Assembly (NCBI GenBank): GCA_004123355.1
Contig: SCHM01000003.1
Span: forward strand, 1,736,001-1,800,000
Direction of reading: 5' to 3'
From: Amphirosellinia nigrospora
Taxonomy: Eukaryota; Ascomycota; Sordariomycetes; Xylariales; Xylariaceae
DNA length: 64,000 nt
The notes beneath the pieces were generated by a model. It saw nothing but the letters and a program-made list of their open reading frames with translations, had not been told where the DNA came from and did no database searches. A program made the translations under genes and the position numbers. Positions 11,850 to 21,780 of the stretch are shown in pieces (the first letter of the stretch is position 1; every line of letters begins with the position of its first letter).

Positions 11850-12298
11850 GTTGTTGTTTGTTGTTAGTCGCCTTCACGATATAGCTTCATTTCTTATGAA
11901 TTGGAACTGGGATAGAGATCAGAGTGGTAGAATGTTATGTAAGAATGCGAAGTGACATGATGGGGATTGGATGTGCATTGCTTGCATGCATTGGAGATAG
12001 AGGATGTGTGGGGAGCACCACCAGGGGCCCGCCTGGGTATCGTCTGGGGATCATAGATCGCCAGGGCAGGCCTGCAGGGAGGTTTTAGCGTGCCCAATCG
12101 CTGCGCAAGCCTGCGCTAGCCTGCGCAGATAGGGGACCATGCAGCTGATACTGCAGGTAGTAGACTAGAAGTTGGGTCTCACCGAGCTAATTGCTCTACA
12201 CTTTCAAGTCTCAACTGGCCTCTTCTCTGAAATAAAATAAAATACAGGAGAATATCATAACGTGTGAAAGGGTAGAGCCGAGGCGTGTCCCAGATGCT
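11850..12298. other. promoter region of DUG2
   Basis: No gene seen. A short inverted, GCGCAGGC-rich patch lies around 12100-12130 (CTGCGCAAGCCTGCGCTAGC). Confidence 0.35.
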
Positions 12299-12535
12299 CT
12301 ACAATAGAGTAGTTGCCTGTTGACAAGTTCTTGCATTTCCATCGGATTTGGGCTTCAATAGAGCTTTATGAATAAGGGCATCTGGCAAAAAAACAGCTAA
12401 CTTACTTAATTCATGGCTCGAGTTCGTAGACGATGAGTCTTCGGCTTCGTCAGTCTCTTTGCGTTCTGCTTGTTCAGACTCAATCTTTTCACAGCCCAAG
12501 CAGCCGTTCGGCGCCCCGATAGACTCCTCAGTCAT
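12299..12535 (-). CDS. possible small Ser/Glu-rich protein
   Basis: The frame from ATG 12535 encodes MTEESIGAPNGCLGCEKIES and an acidic stretch (ETDEAEDSSSTNSSHELSK), 78 residues if unspliced. A TATA-like ATATAAAAAGG lies about 100 nt upstream. A perfect GTAAGT occurs inside at 12400-12405 (coding strand), so the 3' part may be spliced. No homolog is recognised; the acidic Cys-pair segment is the only clear feature. Confidence 0.3.
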   Translation of the reverse strand: MTEESIGAPNGCLGCEKIESEQAERKETDEAEDSSSTNSSHELSKLAVFLPDALIHKALLKPKSDGNARTCQQATTLL

Positions 12536-12633
12536 ATTCGCTCAAGCTGGGAGGGCGCAACGGCGTTCGGTTAATGAGATGACTGTGATGGCAATGTGTC
12601 CATAGCAACAATACGGAGGGAGACTAGGGTCAT

Positions 12634-12645
12634 CCTTTTTATATC
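12634..12645 (-). promoter_or_regulatory. TATA box of the small gene at 12299-12535
   Basis: The coding strand reads GATATAAAAAGG about 100 nt before the ATG at 12535. Confidence 0.35.
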
Positions 12646-13572
12646 TCATCCTGCTCTTGTGCACGGCCACGAGTACCGATGATATCTGATTGGTTCATGT
12701 CTCAGATATGGGAACTGCTCACGAGAGCAAAGCAGTATCGGTGTGACGGTAGGTCCCTGGATCAGCAACTCTGGCTCGCAAGTAGAGCTGAGAATCGGAA
12801 CGTGTCGGAACGTGGTACCATCAAACGCAGTTTACTATGATATACCTACCCCACAAGACTTCCAAGGTTGACTGCTTTTACATAGGAGCTGAGATTTTGC
12901 CCCAGGTATAAAGAGGGCACGTTGTATTTTGGTCTTCAGTTAAAGACGTCCACTTCAGGCTTAGTTGTTTGCTACACAGGCTCCCACGGTACTACATAGC
13001 AAGCCGGAGGAGCCTGAGCACAACGCGGGAACCTGTCTCACCGCAACAAGATAGCTGAGTCGATAGAAATGAGGCCGCCGGTTTGGCCCAATCAGATGGC
13101 CCGCATGGCCAGCTCGGGAGGCCGAAGTCGGCTCATAGCAGCAAATGTCTCTCATGGTGAAATGAGCCATGATGAGAGCATTAATGACGGAATTGATGAA
13201 AGGCATGTCGTCAATGTGCTGATTTATCGTTATCCCGTTAGGTAGGTTAGGTACCTACTTAGGTAGCGGGCCCGGCCAGAACAAAAGACGTCCGCATTTG
13301 CTAGTCGCATATATGGTATAAAATATCAATACCCACAGTTTTGCCCCGATACCGAAAAAGGCGTGACTTAGGTGGGCCGGCGCGGCAAAGGCGTGCACCA
13401 GGCCTGGTACAGCCGCGCCTAGCGGCTATCAGAGGTAGGTACCGAAGTGTGGGTCTTTGACAAGAAGAGAGGTGGGGGATGGTCAGTGCATCCTTGTTGG
13501 CAATTAATTTTCTTGCGCTGAAGGTTCTTTCGATTTGAAGTTGTCATCGTATCCTGCGAACACCTTAATCCA
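12646..13572. other. spacer
   Basis: No gene supported. Contains TAGGTAGGTTAGGTACCTA-like motifs near 13240-13265 and a TATAAAG-type box near 12906 without a convincing downstream gene. Confidence 0.4.
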
Positions 13573-13616
13573 ACACCACCACCACTACCACCACCACCAC
13601 CACGCACACGCACCAC
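13573..13616 (+). repeat. (CAC)n microsatellite
   Basis: A CAC trinucleotide tract with a few interruptions, lying in the promoter region of TIM17. Confidence 0.7.
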
Positions 13617-13827
13617 CGCCATCCAACGGACCATTATAGTACGCCACTTCGGTCGCCGTGTAGCAAATTATTTGATACGCCTTTTCTACCGGCCTTGTTC
13701 CATCACCGTCGCCCGTTAGCGACAACTCGAGCCGACAAACCCTTCTAGTTCTCCCGCCACCTAGAGTCCAGGCGATTTTCTATCGCTCCCGACATCACTC
13801 CTCTCTATACCCGCCAAATAATTCAAA

Positions 13828-14492
13828 ATGGACCACACGCGCGATCCCTGTCCATGGGTTATCCTGAACGATTTCGGTGGTGCATTCGCCATGGGGGGTG
13901 AGTTGTTTTCCACCATCACCATCCTCCACCTTCCAACCAGCTCCATCGCCGAACACCGCGTAATCCTTATATACTAACAAGATACTAGCCATTGGCGGAA
14001 GTATTTGGCACGGCATTAAGGGTTTCAGAAACAGTCCCGTCGGCGAAAGACGGATAGGTGCCATCACAGCAATCAAGGCTCGAGCTCCAGTGCTGGGTGG
14101 AAACTTCGGTGTCTGGGGCGGTTTGTTTTCCACTGTCAGTTACAGCCCAGTCTTCTTAACTTTTCTCAGCTCACAAAAGAATGGGGTAGTTCGATTGCGC
14201 GGTAAAGGGGATTAGAAAGAAGGAGGACCCATGGAACGCCATCACTGCTGGTTTCTTCACCGGTGGTGCCTTGGCCATTCGAGGAGGTTACAAAGCAGCG
14301 AGAAACGGTGCCATTGGTTGCGCGGTATTGTTAGCAGTCATTGAGGGCGTGGGAATTGGTTTCCAGAGAATGTTTGCTGCGTCAACCAAGCTTGAGGTGA
14401 GTCCTATCTCCATTTGAAGTCATGCGACTCTTCAGCTAAACTCTAACCCCACTACCCAGTTGCCGCCACAACCCGAAAAGGCCCTCGCTTAA
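13828..14492 (+). CDS. TIM17: mitochondrial import inner membrane translocase subunit Tim17
   Basis: Four exons (13828-13897, 13989-14134, 14190-14396, 14460-14492) joined by GT-AG introns give an intact 151-residue protein, the usual Tim17 size. It starts [20 protein letters not shown], the Tim17 signature, and has the GxxxG-rich membrane helices ([56 protein letters not shown]). Tim17 is the central channel-forming partner of Tim23 in the TIM23 complex, which takes presequence proteins across or into the mitochondrial inner membrane. Single-copy housekeeping gene with no sign of damage. Confidence 0.95.
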
Positions 14493-14841
14493 ACGCGAAC
14501 ACACTACTACGAATACCGCGCTCCTTGATACGCGCGAACGGATTAATACCACACTCTGCTCCTTCGAGCCGACGGCCTCGCTCCGGGCTCCTGTATTCTC
14601 CATGGGTTGGATGTCATTGCATATTGGGGGAGTTTGACGTGTAAAATAAATAGACATCGCTGAGACGGGTCTTTGATACCCTTTTCCGGCTCTACTGGGT
14701 CCCCGAACCAACAAATCGGCATGTGAAAATATACTAATGATGATCTGATCATAGGAACAGCGGCCGGGCTGTGTCTTTGTCTATGTTCTTGTGCTGTGCT
14801 AAATAGCTAACCGGAGATTTAGGGGGTAGGATACCAAATTT
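14493..14841. other. convergent 3' region
   Basis: 3' flanks of TIM17 and the opposing hydrolase gene. No additional gene seen. Confidence 0.4.
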
Positions 14842-16309
14842 TCAAGATGCATACGTCTCTTTACGAACGAAGTCCTGTTCATTCTCAGGGTATGCGTCGT
14901 CATCCTCATGCCAGATCTTCATCTCCGGCGATCCGTCATCCCTAATCCAAGCTCTGAACATGCCAGCACAATTGTGATCTTGCAGTATTTCAGTTCTCGT
15001 ATACAGCACGAGCCCTGACTCGTTTACAGCAATAACCGACTCGATCCCGATCATGCCGCCTTCGCCCTCGCCTGTCTTACCCCATCGCGACCCTGCGCTC
15101 TTCTCAAGTTCACCACCACGCCCCGTGATGCGGTTCACAGCATTGGTAGAGGACCTGCCGGACCACCGCGCAATTGAAGCCACCGATCTCGCCGCAGCTA
15201 GACGAAGAAACGAATCTCCGTTGCCCGTACCGGAAACCGCAGTCGATCGTATGACTCCGAAATCGGTCCCTCTGGCGCGGGTCGGAGAAGCCGTCGATGC
15301 AGCGAGGGGACTATATAAAAATGGGTTGGCAAACAGTCGGCGAAGAAGCTGTAAAGATTGGACGAGAGCTCCACGACCGGACCCGGCATTTCCAAATACT
15401 CCGTCAAGCTCCTCCACGGGCTCGCTCGGCTCACGCTCGGATCCCCGATCTCGGTCCATTCCTCGGCCCAGAAGCCAGCCCCGACTACCGGCGTGTCGCC
15501 TATCCGGCCCGTGAGCTTATTGGTAACACCGCCCGTACTGGTCGCGACGCAGAGGACGCCGTCCTGGTCCAGCGCTACGGCACCACAGTTCCCTGGGGAA
15601 TATCATCGGGACTCGCTCCACGTCGCTACGCCTTTGCCGGCTTTCTCTCTCCAGGCCGCGCACGTGGTCGTCCCACCGCTTCTGCGTGAAGAAGTAGCTT
15701 GGTTCTACGATCTCCAGCTCGTACTTCCTCGCCAGGGTCTCGGCCGTCTCGCCGTGGATCAGCGTGTGGCCCTGTGCCGAGGGGATGTCTAACCCCGTAC
15801 TAGCCGCCCACCCGAGATCCGTGTTCCCAATCAGGTCGCGCTCCCCGTGCTCGAGCATGGCTCGAGCGAGTAGGATTGGGTTCTTCACTGTCCTCAACCC
15901 TGTGACGCCTACGCCTCGCTTGGCGAAGCCCCGCGACACCATCACGGAGGCCTGAGCTCGTTGATGCCGTCTCGCGTGAAAACGGCGCCGTGTCCCGAGT
16001 TGTACAGCGGGTTCTCGAGCTTCACGACGGCGTAGGTGGCGATTTCTAGCGCCGAGGGAAACTTTGGGCCTTTATCGGAGGTATCTTTTGGTGCCTGCAT
16101 GTAAGCGTCCGTTGATGTTACCTATAAGATTCGTAAGTTAATTGCTCCATGTGATGGGTTGTGTGATGAATGCAAGTTCGTACGATACTTAGGAGACTGT
16201 GTCGGTACGCTTGGTACTGCTCTGGGCTCATGTTCTCGCGTTTGATGTTGCCCGCGCCGCCGTGGATGATTAGGCGGGGCCTGACTTTTGGTGCCGCTGT
16301 TGATGCCAT
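14842..16309 (-). CDS. threonine-nucleophile isoaspartyl peptidase / L-asparaginase family
   Basis: Exon 1 (16309-16184) encodes RPRLIIHGGAGNIKRENMSP, the N-terminal IHGGAG motif of the Ntn-hydrolase asparaginase family (peptidase family T2). The 62-nt intron (GTACGA...TTATAG) is followed by SALEIATYAVVKLENPLYNS and GHGAVFTRDG. The nucleophile region is GTV next to AVALDQDGVLCVATSTGGV and NKLTGRIGDTPVVGAG, where the Thr of GTV would be exposed by self-cleavage. The tail has VSGTGNGDSFLRLAAARSVA and GKTGEGEGGMIGIE. Frame changes near 15953, 15608-15610 and 15583-15584, and one more around 15450, break the reading frame; the first three look like single missing bases. The enzyme would self-process and hydrolyse Asn or isoAsp substrates. 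Confidence 0.8.
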
Positions 16310-17185
16310 TTTGTCGGTTTGTCTAATCTACCTGGTATATAAATCAAATTTAATGTGACACTTTCTAATACGCCAAAGTGAGATCAGGAGCAAAGCAATC
16401 AGTTGCAATGGTGTAAATGGAAAGATACACAGCCACTGCTCCAACCTAGGCCGAATTGACTGCCGGTGACCCTAGAGCGATAAGGATTCCGAGGCCCCAT
16501 TGATAAGGCGTGTCAGTTCCAGAGGGGCTGCCTAGGTAGTCTTAATGATGTAGGGATCGGCTTTTGCTGACCCAGTTACGGCGAATTGAGGTAGGTACCA
16601 TTTGTAGATACTATGTATGCTGTGATCGTCTATATAATATGTTGAGTACTTCCAACTTAGAATGTGTTCGCGTTCCACTTGTTTTACCTAGTACACGCGT
16701 ATATACGTCGGCCATTTTGACGAGTGTATTACACAAGACTTCGAAGGTTGCGTCGTATAAAAGTCGAGGTACAGTGAATCAACTACTTAGTACTAGTACC
16801 CCAATAACCAGCTAACCCATTTGATTTCCCGAATGGGTCAGTTTCATTATGAGCGAGAGTCATTTCATTTCATGAATGTTATGAGTGTTATAAGTACGTA
16901 TACACGCAGGCTTTTTGTTTCCTGGTTTAGCGATTCAAGAGTTCAACATCGTAATCGTACAAACCCTATTCCAAATTCCAAAGATAGTAAAAGTTCAAAT
17001 TACCTGGTTACGCTGGCCTAATAAAACACAAGAAACCATGTTGCTAATTTAGTCATTTCCTCTATCTGCTAATTTTTGGCGTTGAACGAAGGTAGCTCTT
17101 GACTCAAATACAGGTATGCGGCCCAGCCTCTCGGTACATGTGATAGATGGCTTCTTGGCGCGCCCCAAACGAACGACGACCTCGA
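16310..17185. other. spacer
   Basis: AT-rich, no gene supported. Confidence 0.45.
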
Positions 17186-18167
17186 CTATGAACCAACCTG
17201 AATGAAAACCATGAGAACAGCGGCGTATCTAATATATTGTTAGGAATTACAATCCGATATAGCGAGGTTCTTGGTACATACGCTGCAGTCGCACCCAATG
17301 CTTCGAACGGTTTTGCGACCATGGCGAACGATAGAACAAGAAGAAATACTAAACGAAGGCAGTGATCACAGCCAATTTGAGTTGGAGACTTTCGATGGCT
17401 TGGAGAATCCAGATCGGGGCGAGGAGGAGGAAAGCGCCGACGAAAGCAATAGTTGCGGAGGCGAAAGCATCCATGCTGGTATTTGAATAGTACGAAATAT
17501 TGTTCGCTTCATAATTGGGTATGGCTCGGCTCTGCTTCTTCCAGATGGTCAAAGTTCTTAGCGTCAATGAGTTATCGACCCAATTCCGGAGGGGTGTCTT
17601 ATCACTGGATTTTAGGCGAATAAGGTCTTGATCCTGCTCGAGATATCTATGTTCTTCTTCATCGATTGCCATGTTCTGGTGGTTGGCGTGCCAAGTCCGC
17701 AGATTCTTCACATCTCGGGAAGGCGCTCGAACATATTCGCGGAGCTGACTTTGCTGGATCAGAAATCTATCTGGCACGGTCATCAGCCAGCTGTATGATC
17801 GGGTGTATACGCTGAAACACTTACTATATCTGTCCATACAGTAAGAAACTTCGTTGATCAAGGCTTCGCGCTCCTTTATGTCGTCTCTGAACGTTCCATT
17901 GTTGATTGGCTCCGCATCCCTTTTACTGCACTCTCTATCTAGGTCCGTCAGTTTCTGTTCCAGTTCACTGATTTTGTCCTGCAACAGCAAGCCGATTCGA
18001 GCATTCAATGCCCCGAAACGACGAAAAATCAATAGGTCTCCATCTGACGAAATAAACTCTGTATAGCGCTTATAGCCTACATATTTCCACGGCTGCTTCT
18101 GTATCTCCTCGGGTAAGGGCCTGTCCATCGTCAATAGGGAACCAAGAGACGCTATGGATATTTCCAA
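17186..18167 (-). CDS. DUF6594 family membrane protein
   Basis: The N-terminus has PWKYVGYKRYTEFISSDGD followed by LLIFRRFGALNARIGLLLQD and ISELEQKLTDLD, the signature of the fungal DUF6594 family. A long hydrophilic middle leads to C-terminal membrane helices (ATIAFVGAFLLLAPIWILQ, then VFLLVLSFAMVAKPFEALGA). Exon 1 is 18167-17282, then a 53-nt intron (GTATGT...TTAG with CTAAC) and a last exon 17228-17186 encoding YAAVLMVFIQVGS. One missing T in a TTT run (about 17350-17352) breaks the frame just before the last helix pair. The function of this family is unknown; such proteins are common near secondary-metabolite genes and may be membrane adaptors. Confidence 0.8.
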
Positions 18168-18574
18168 CTACGAAAACAGTCAGTGACATAATGAAGGCTG
18201 AGATGATTCACGAAATAGCTTTGGATCTTACTCGCTCCTAGATGAACCAATAGTGATACCCTACGTTGAGAAGAGGGGTATGATTGCTGCTGCATGCATA
18301 TTTCTACCTACTTACCATGAAACGTTATTGATTACGTCGGCCAACCCAGCCACATCATAAGCAAGCGTCACATTTGCATAGCCCCCTTATATTCGCATAG
18401 CTGAGGTTCCAAGGTTCTTTCGTTTCATCCTCGTCAGGTATACATAAAAGCTCAACTTGCCTCTAGGCGACTCTGAATCCTAATACCCGCGGACTCCAGC
18501 GGAGTTCCTCTCACTTTGATTTTAATCTCGAGATTTCATTATATATATAAGATTTATCTTATAAGCAGGACGAA
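18168..18574. other. spacer
   Basis: No gene seen. Contains a TATATATATAAG element near 18540 in front of the next plus-strand gene. Confidence 0.4.
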
Positions 18575-19031
18575 ATGGGTTTCAAACACGATGCGCATAG
18601 TTACGAGCCTACATTAATCTTCCTCCCTATCGCGAGATCCCGTACATGTCACGAAGCAGGCAGCTACGATATCCAAGGCACAGTCCCCTCCTAGCAACCG
18701 CCGGGGTCGGGTTCAACCCCCTAGAGGCGATGGAGATCGACCACCAAGGGACAATAACGGGAATCATCCATTCGGCAACGGGAATGGAGGAGATAGAGAT
18801 AGAGGAGATAGAGATAGAAGAGATGGGGACAGAGGAGATGGAGATAGAGGAGATAGAGACAGAAGAGATGGGGACAGAGGAGATGGAGATAGAGGAGATA
18901 TAAACGGAGGGGATCGGAGTGGCCCAGCCGTACTACATCAAACCTCGCATATTGGATCGCATTGTGGACAACCACCGGATGAGTCGAAATGGAGATGGAA
19001 TTGTGTACGTCGGCACCTGCCTCCGGTATAG
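18575..19031 (+). CDS. Gly-Asp-Arg repeat hypothetical protein
   Basis: Reads from ATG 18575 (MGFKHDAHSYEPT), then after a frame change continues as PPYREIPYMSRSRQLRYPRH and, after a second frame change beside CCCC (18685-18688), as SNRRGRVQPPRGDGDRPPRD and NNGNHPFGNGNGGD. A run of GDRDRGD-type repeats follows (18786-18903). The C-terminus is GQPPDESKWRWN...HLPPV with a stop at 19029-19031. The product would be highly basic/acidic and disordered, about 150 residues. Family not recognised. A related 3' segment is duplicated at 21390-21647. Confidence 0.45.
18786..18903 (+). repeat. tandem repeat, 45-nt unit
   Basis: Purine-rich tandem repeat encoding GDRDRGD/RRDGDRGDGD. Two nearly perfect copies of a 45-nt unit (AGAAGAGATGGGGACAGAGG start) plus shorter partial units. 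Confidence 0.75.
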
Positions 19032-19784
19032 TATTACCTACTGACCAAAGCAGTGCTATTGTGCCTTCATAAATCTAAGTTACAATTACGATACGAGCTG
19101 TCCTGGTTGCTCGCACAGACGGGATATCGAATGTAAGGTCTGGGCTGTACTGTAGGTTGAGAGTAGTTCAAAGTATTCGGAGGAAGATGAAGGGTTTGCT
19201 ACCAAGGCTCACGTTTTGATTGTTTGGCTGTCCTAGATACAAGGGAAACCTTCAAATTTCCTAGTTGTGTTGAACCAACAAATACTATTGTTACTGATGG
19301 AGTGGCTAGTGGGCACACTTATCTATATAGCGCCGGATTTGGCATTTGCACTGTCTGAAGTTGCCGTTATTTCATATCTAAATAGTACTTCCCGTCCATC
19401 AATGTATGTGTTGTAAGAAGTCGCCCACTTCGGTTCACAAATGGTATGAAGCAGTTTTATCAAGGTTCTGGTTCGTTCACCGTTTGCATACTACCTCTAG
19501 GTTACAGACAATAACTAGGCATGTTTTAAAGAATATACCTATTGTTTCCTTTCAATTAGTGCTATATACCTGCCCGTGCGGACCCCTTTTGGGGGCATAG
19601 TGTTGGGGTACTTGTAGGCTAGAATAGGGCAGTGTTCGAACTCCTAGCAGCGTGCTGCATATTAGGTATTAGATTATAGTGTTGTACTAAAACGGCAGTT
19701 CCTTTCTACTACTTTACTCTACGGTTACTACAGTTATAACTGCAATTTCGTGTTTGGATAATAATATTCGACTCTTTTCGGGGA

Positions 19785-19798
19785 GGGGGGGGGGGGGG
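19785..19798 (+). repeat. poly-G run
   Basis: Fourteen consecutive G after GGGGA, an extreme homopolymer in an AT-rich context and a possible length-error site. Confidence 0.8.
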
Positions 19799-20483
19799 TT
19801 AATAGTATTATCACAGAACGTTTAATCCAACAGCGTACGACCCGAAAAGTTTAGAACCAAAGTGATATAGCTTGAACGATGTTGGGCCGAGTATTTTGAG
19901 CCTAGCCTGAAATCGCTATATCATGCTGGAAAAAGCGGCGTCCCTACCTACTAACCCCCATAGATACACATTCTACCTATGCAGGCCAAATACCACCCAA
20001 CGTTTTTGCATAGCCTCCTCATGGCCACCTAGCTGAGATATATTTTCTTCATCAATACGTACCATACATCTGCCCTACTTTCCTCTTCACAACTCTGTGA
20101 ATTCAAATCCCGGGCGCTCGCGGGTCCCTAAATATTTCAGCAAAGTACAACTTTGGCTTTTTTGTCAGGTGACAGGGTACCAGGTGACTAGCTAGTACCC
20201 CGAAGTGGGTCTAGTAGATAGAGATTGGATATATAAAGACCTACGGCCTCCCCAGGTAATAGGAAAAGGTTCAGGAATTAATGATATTAAGCCCTTACCC
20301 ATATACTTCTGCTTACTAGTGACCTACCGGCGACCCTACTTCACTCTGGAGCCCAACCACCTGACATTTTTCGACTTCTTTTTTACATGCGCTACCGTAA
20401 GGTCCCCGAATACAAGCAAGCACTGCGCCATAGTTGGATTCATATCCCGTCAAGATAGTGCAGAATGACACAGCCTATCCTTT

Positions 20484-20810
20484 GTGACAAGGGCTTGTGT
20501 TCAAGTGCTTGGAACTTGGAGTTCAATGCGGCTAACAATCTCTTTGGGGTCTCTAGGGCTTTGATTTCCTTATTCTGATTTCAATGTAACCTTGCCCATG
20601 CCTTCAACTTATAGATGAATTCTAGGACCTTTTCCACCTCGCAGGCCTCCGAGTGTATGGCTCTTCGAGGGGGGTCGAGGCTATTACGACCAATGCTATT
20701 ATGTCAATATGCCTATGTCTCAGCCCACAAAGACGATCAGAATGATATCCGCCTCCGGAGGCTTTTCAGGACTCTGTGTGGCTCCTGTGGCTAAGTCATG
20801 TGTGACATCC
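20484..20810 (+). repeat. dispersed repeat family 1, copy A
   Basis: Begins GTGACAAGGGCTTGTGTTCA and includes CTCTTTGGGG, CTTATAGATGAATTC and GGACTCTGTGTGGCT. A long related copy is at 62306-62690, a shorter one at 61565-61665 and a decayed one near 33730-33800. No coding capacity seen; probably a remnant of a transposable element or LTR. Confidence 0.65.
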
Positions 20811-21389
20811 TTACACTTCCCAGTAAATGAAGCGTACTGGTACAGAGCTCAAGGCATACATGTTGAATTGGCCCAGTGTGACTGGGACCTAGGGAATGGA
20901 GGTAATATGGGAATTACTCATCCAATTCAAGTCGTAGTCACGTAGAAATAAGGGGAATCTGTTGATTGAAAGAAATTCAATATATGAATAAAAATCCCCA
21001 AATTTACAATGTCCAAGGCGTGTTGCTAGCTTAAGTACAAAAGTAAGATACAGCAGGGAATGTAGTGTTTTTACGTATTTTCACCCCCTGTTAATTTACC
21101 CTTTGCTTTCCTGTGCCTAATTTGCCCATATGAATCACTCGTCCCCCTTCAATCTTGCAAAAAAGAAAGATCGAACAGTCGAGCAGAACGACCTCCAATT
21201 AGCTGCTACTGGGATGGTAGAAGGGGCAACGACGGAGGGGAAGAGGTAGCTGGGCTATGCTGCGTGAAAGGAAATGACAATGTGTACAGCTAGCCTCCTG
21301 TGACCCTGGCACCTAACAAAACGGGACCGTCGCTTTACAGCTACCTGTTCTCACTGGTCGATCACTTTTGATCGCAGTTCTCAATTATA

Positions 21390-21647
21390 AACGGGAATCA
21401 TCCATTCAGTAATGGGAATGGAGAAAACGGAGGAGATAGATGGGACGGCGGGGAGAAGGATAACAGTGTAAGGGGCGGCAGTAAGAAAAATAAAAGCAAC
21501 GAGTCGTTTTGGACGGCTCGGCCGATCGTGTCATACGATTTAAATTTTGGCGCGATCGTGCCCTCTCTTCGCAGGTGCTCTCAGGGCATCAAAATTGCTA
21601 TTGCAGCTCTCGGCAGCACTACTACTCTTCCCGAGATCCCGCCTTGA
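21390..21647 (+). pseudogene. 3' fragment related to the 18575-19031 gene
   Basis: An open stretch starts NGNHPFSNGNGENGGDRWDG, closely matching NGNHPFGNGNGGD in the gene 2.6 kb upstream at DNA and protein level. It continues uniquely as NESFWTARPIVSYDLNFGAI and IKIAIAALGSTTT to a TGA at 21645-21647. No start codon or 5' part is present, so it looks like the detached 3' end of a duplicate or of the original gene. Function unknown. Confidence 0.5.
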
Positions 21648-21780
21648 TACTTGTCACCCAGAGGCACCGCCTTGAACAGTCATAGTCACAGTTTTACATA
21701 TCCTTACATAAGAAGGCTTTGGGGTTTGATATGATCTTAGGCAAAAGCTTGTACAATCAAGTATACAAGCATTAATCACA

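Larger units (their letters stand above)
19032..21389. other. repeat-rich, gene-free stretch
   Basis: AT-rich with a 14-G homopolymer (19785-19798) and a dispersed repeat copy (20484-20810). No gene supported. It separates the two related GDR-type fragments. Confidence 0.5.

Noticed and set aside
18721-18975. Leu/Tyr-rich minus-strand frame
   Set aside because: Antisense of the GDR tandem repeat.
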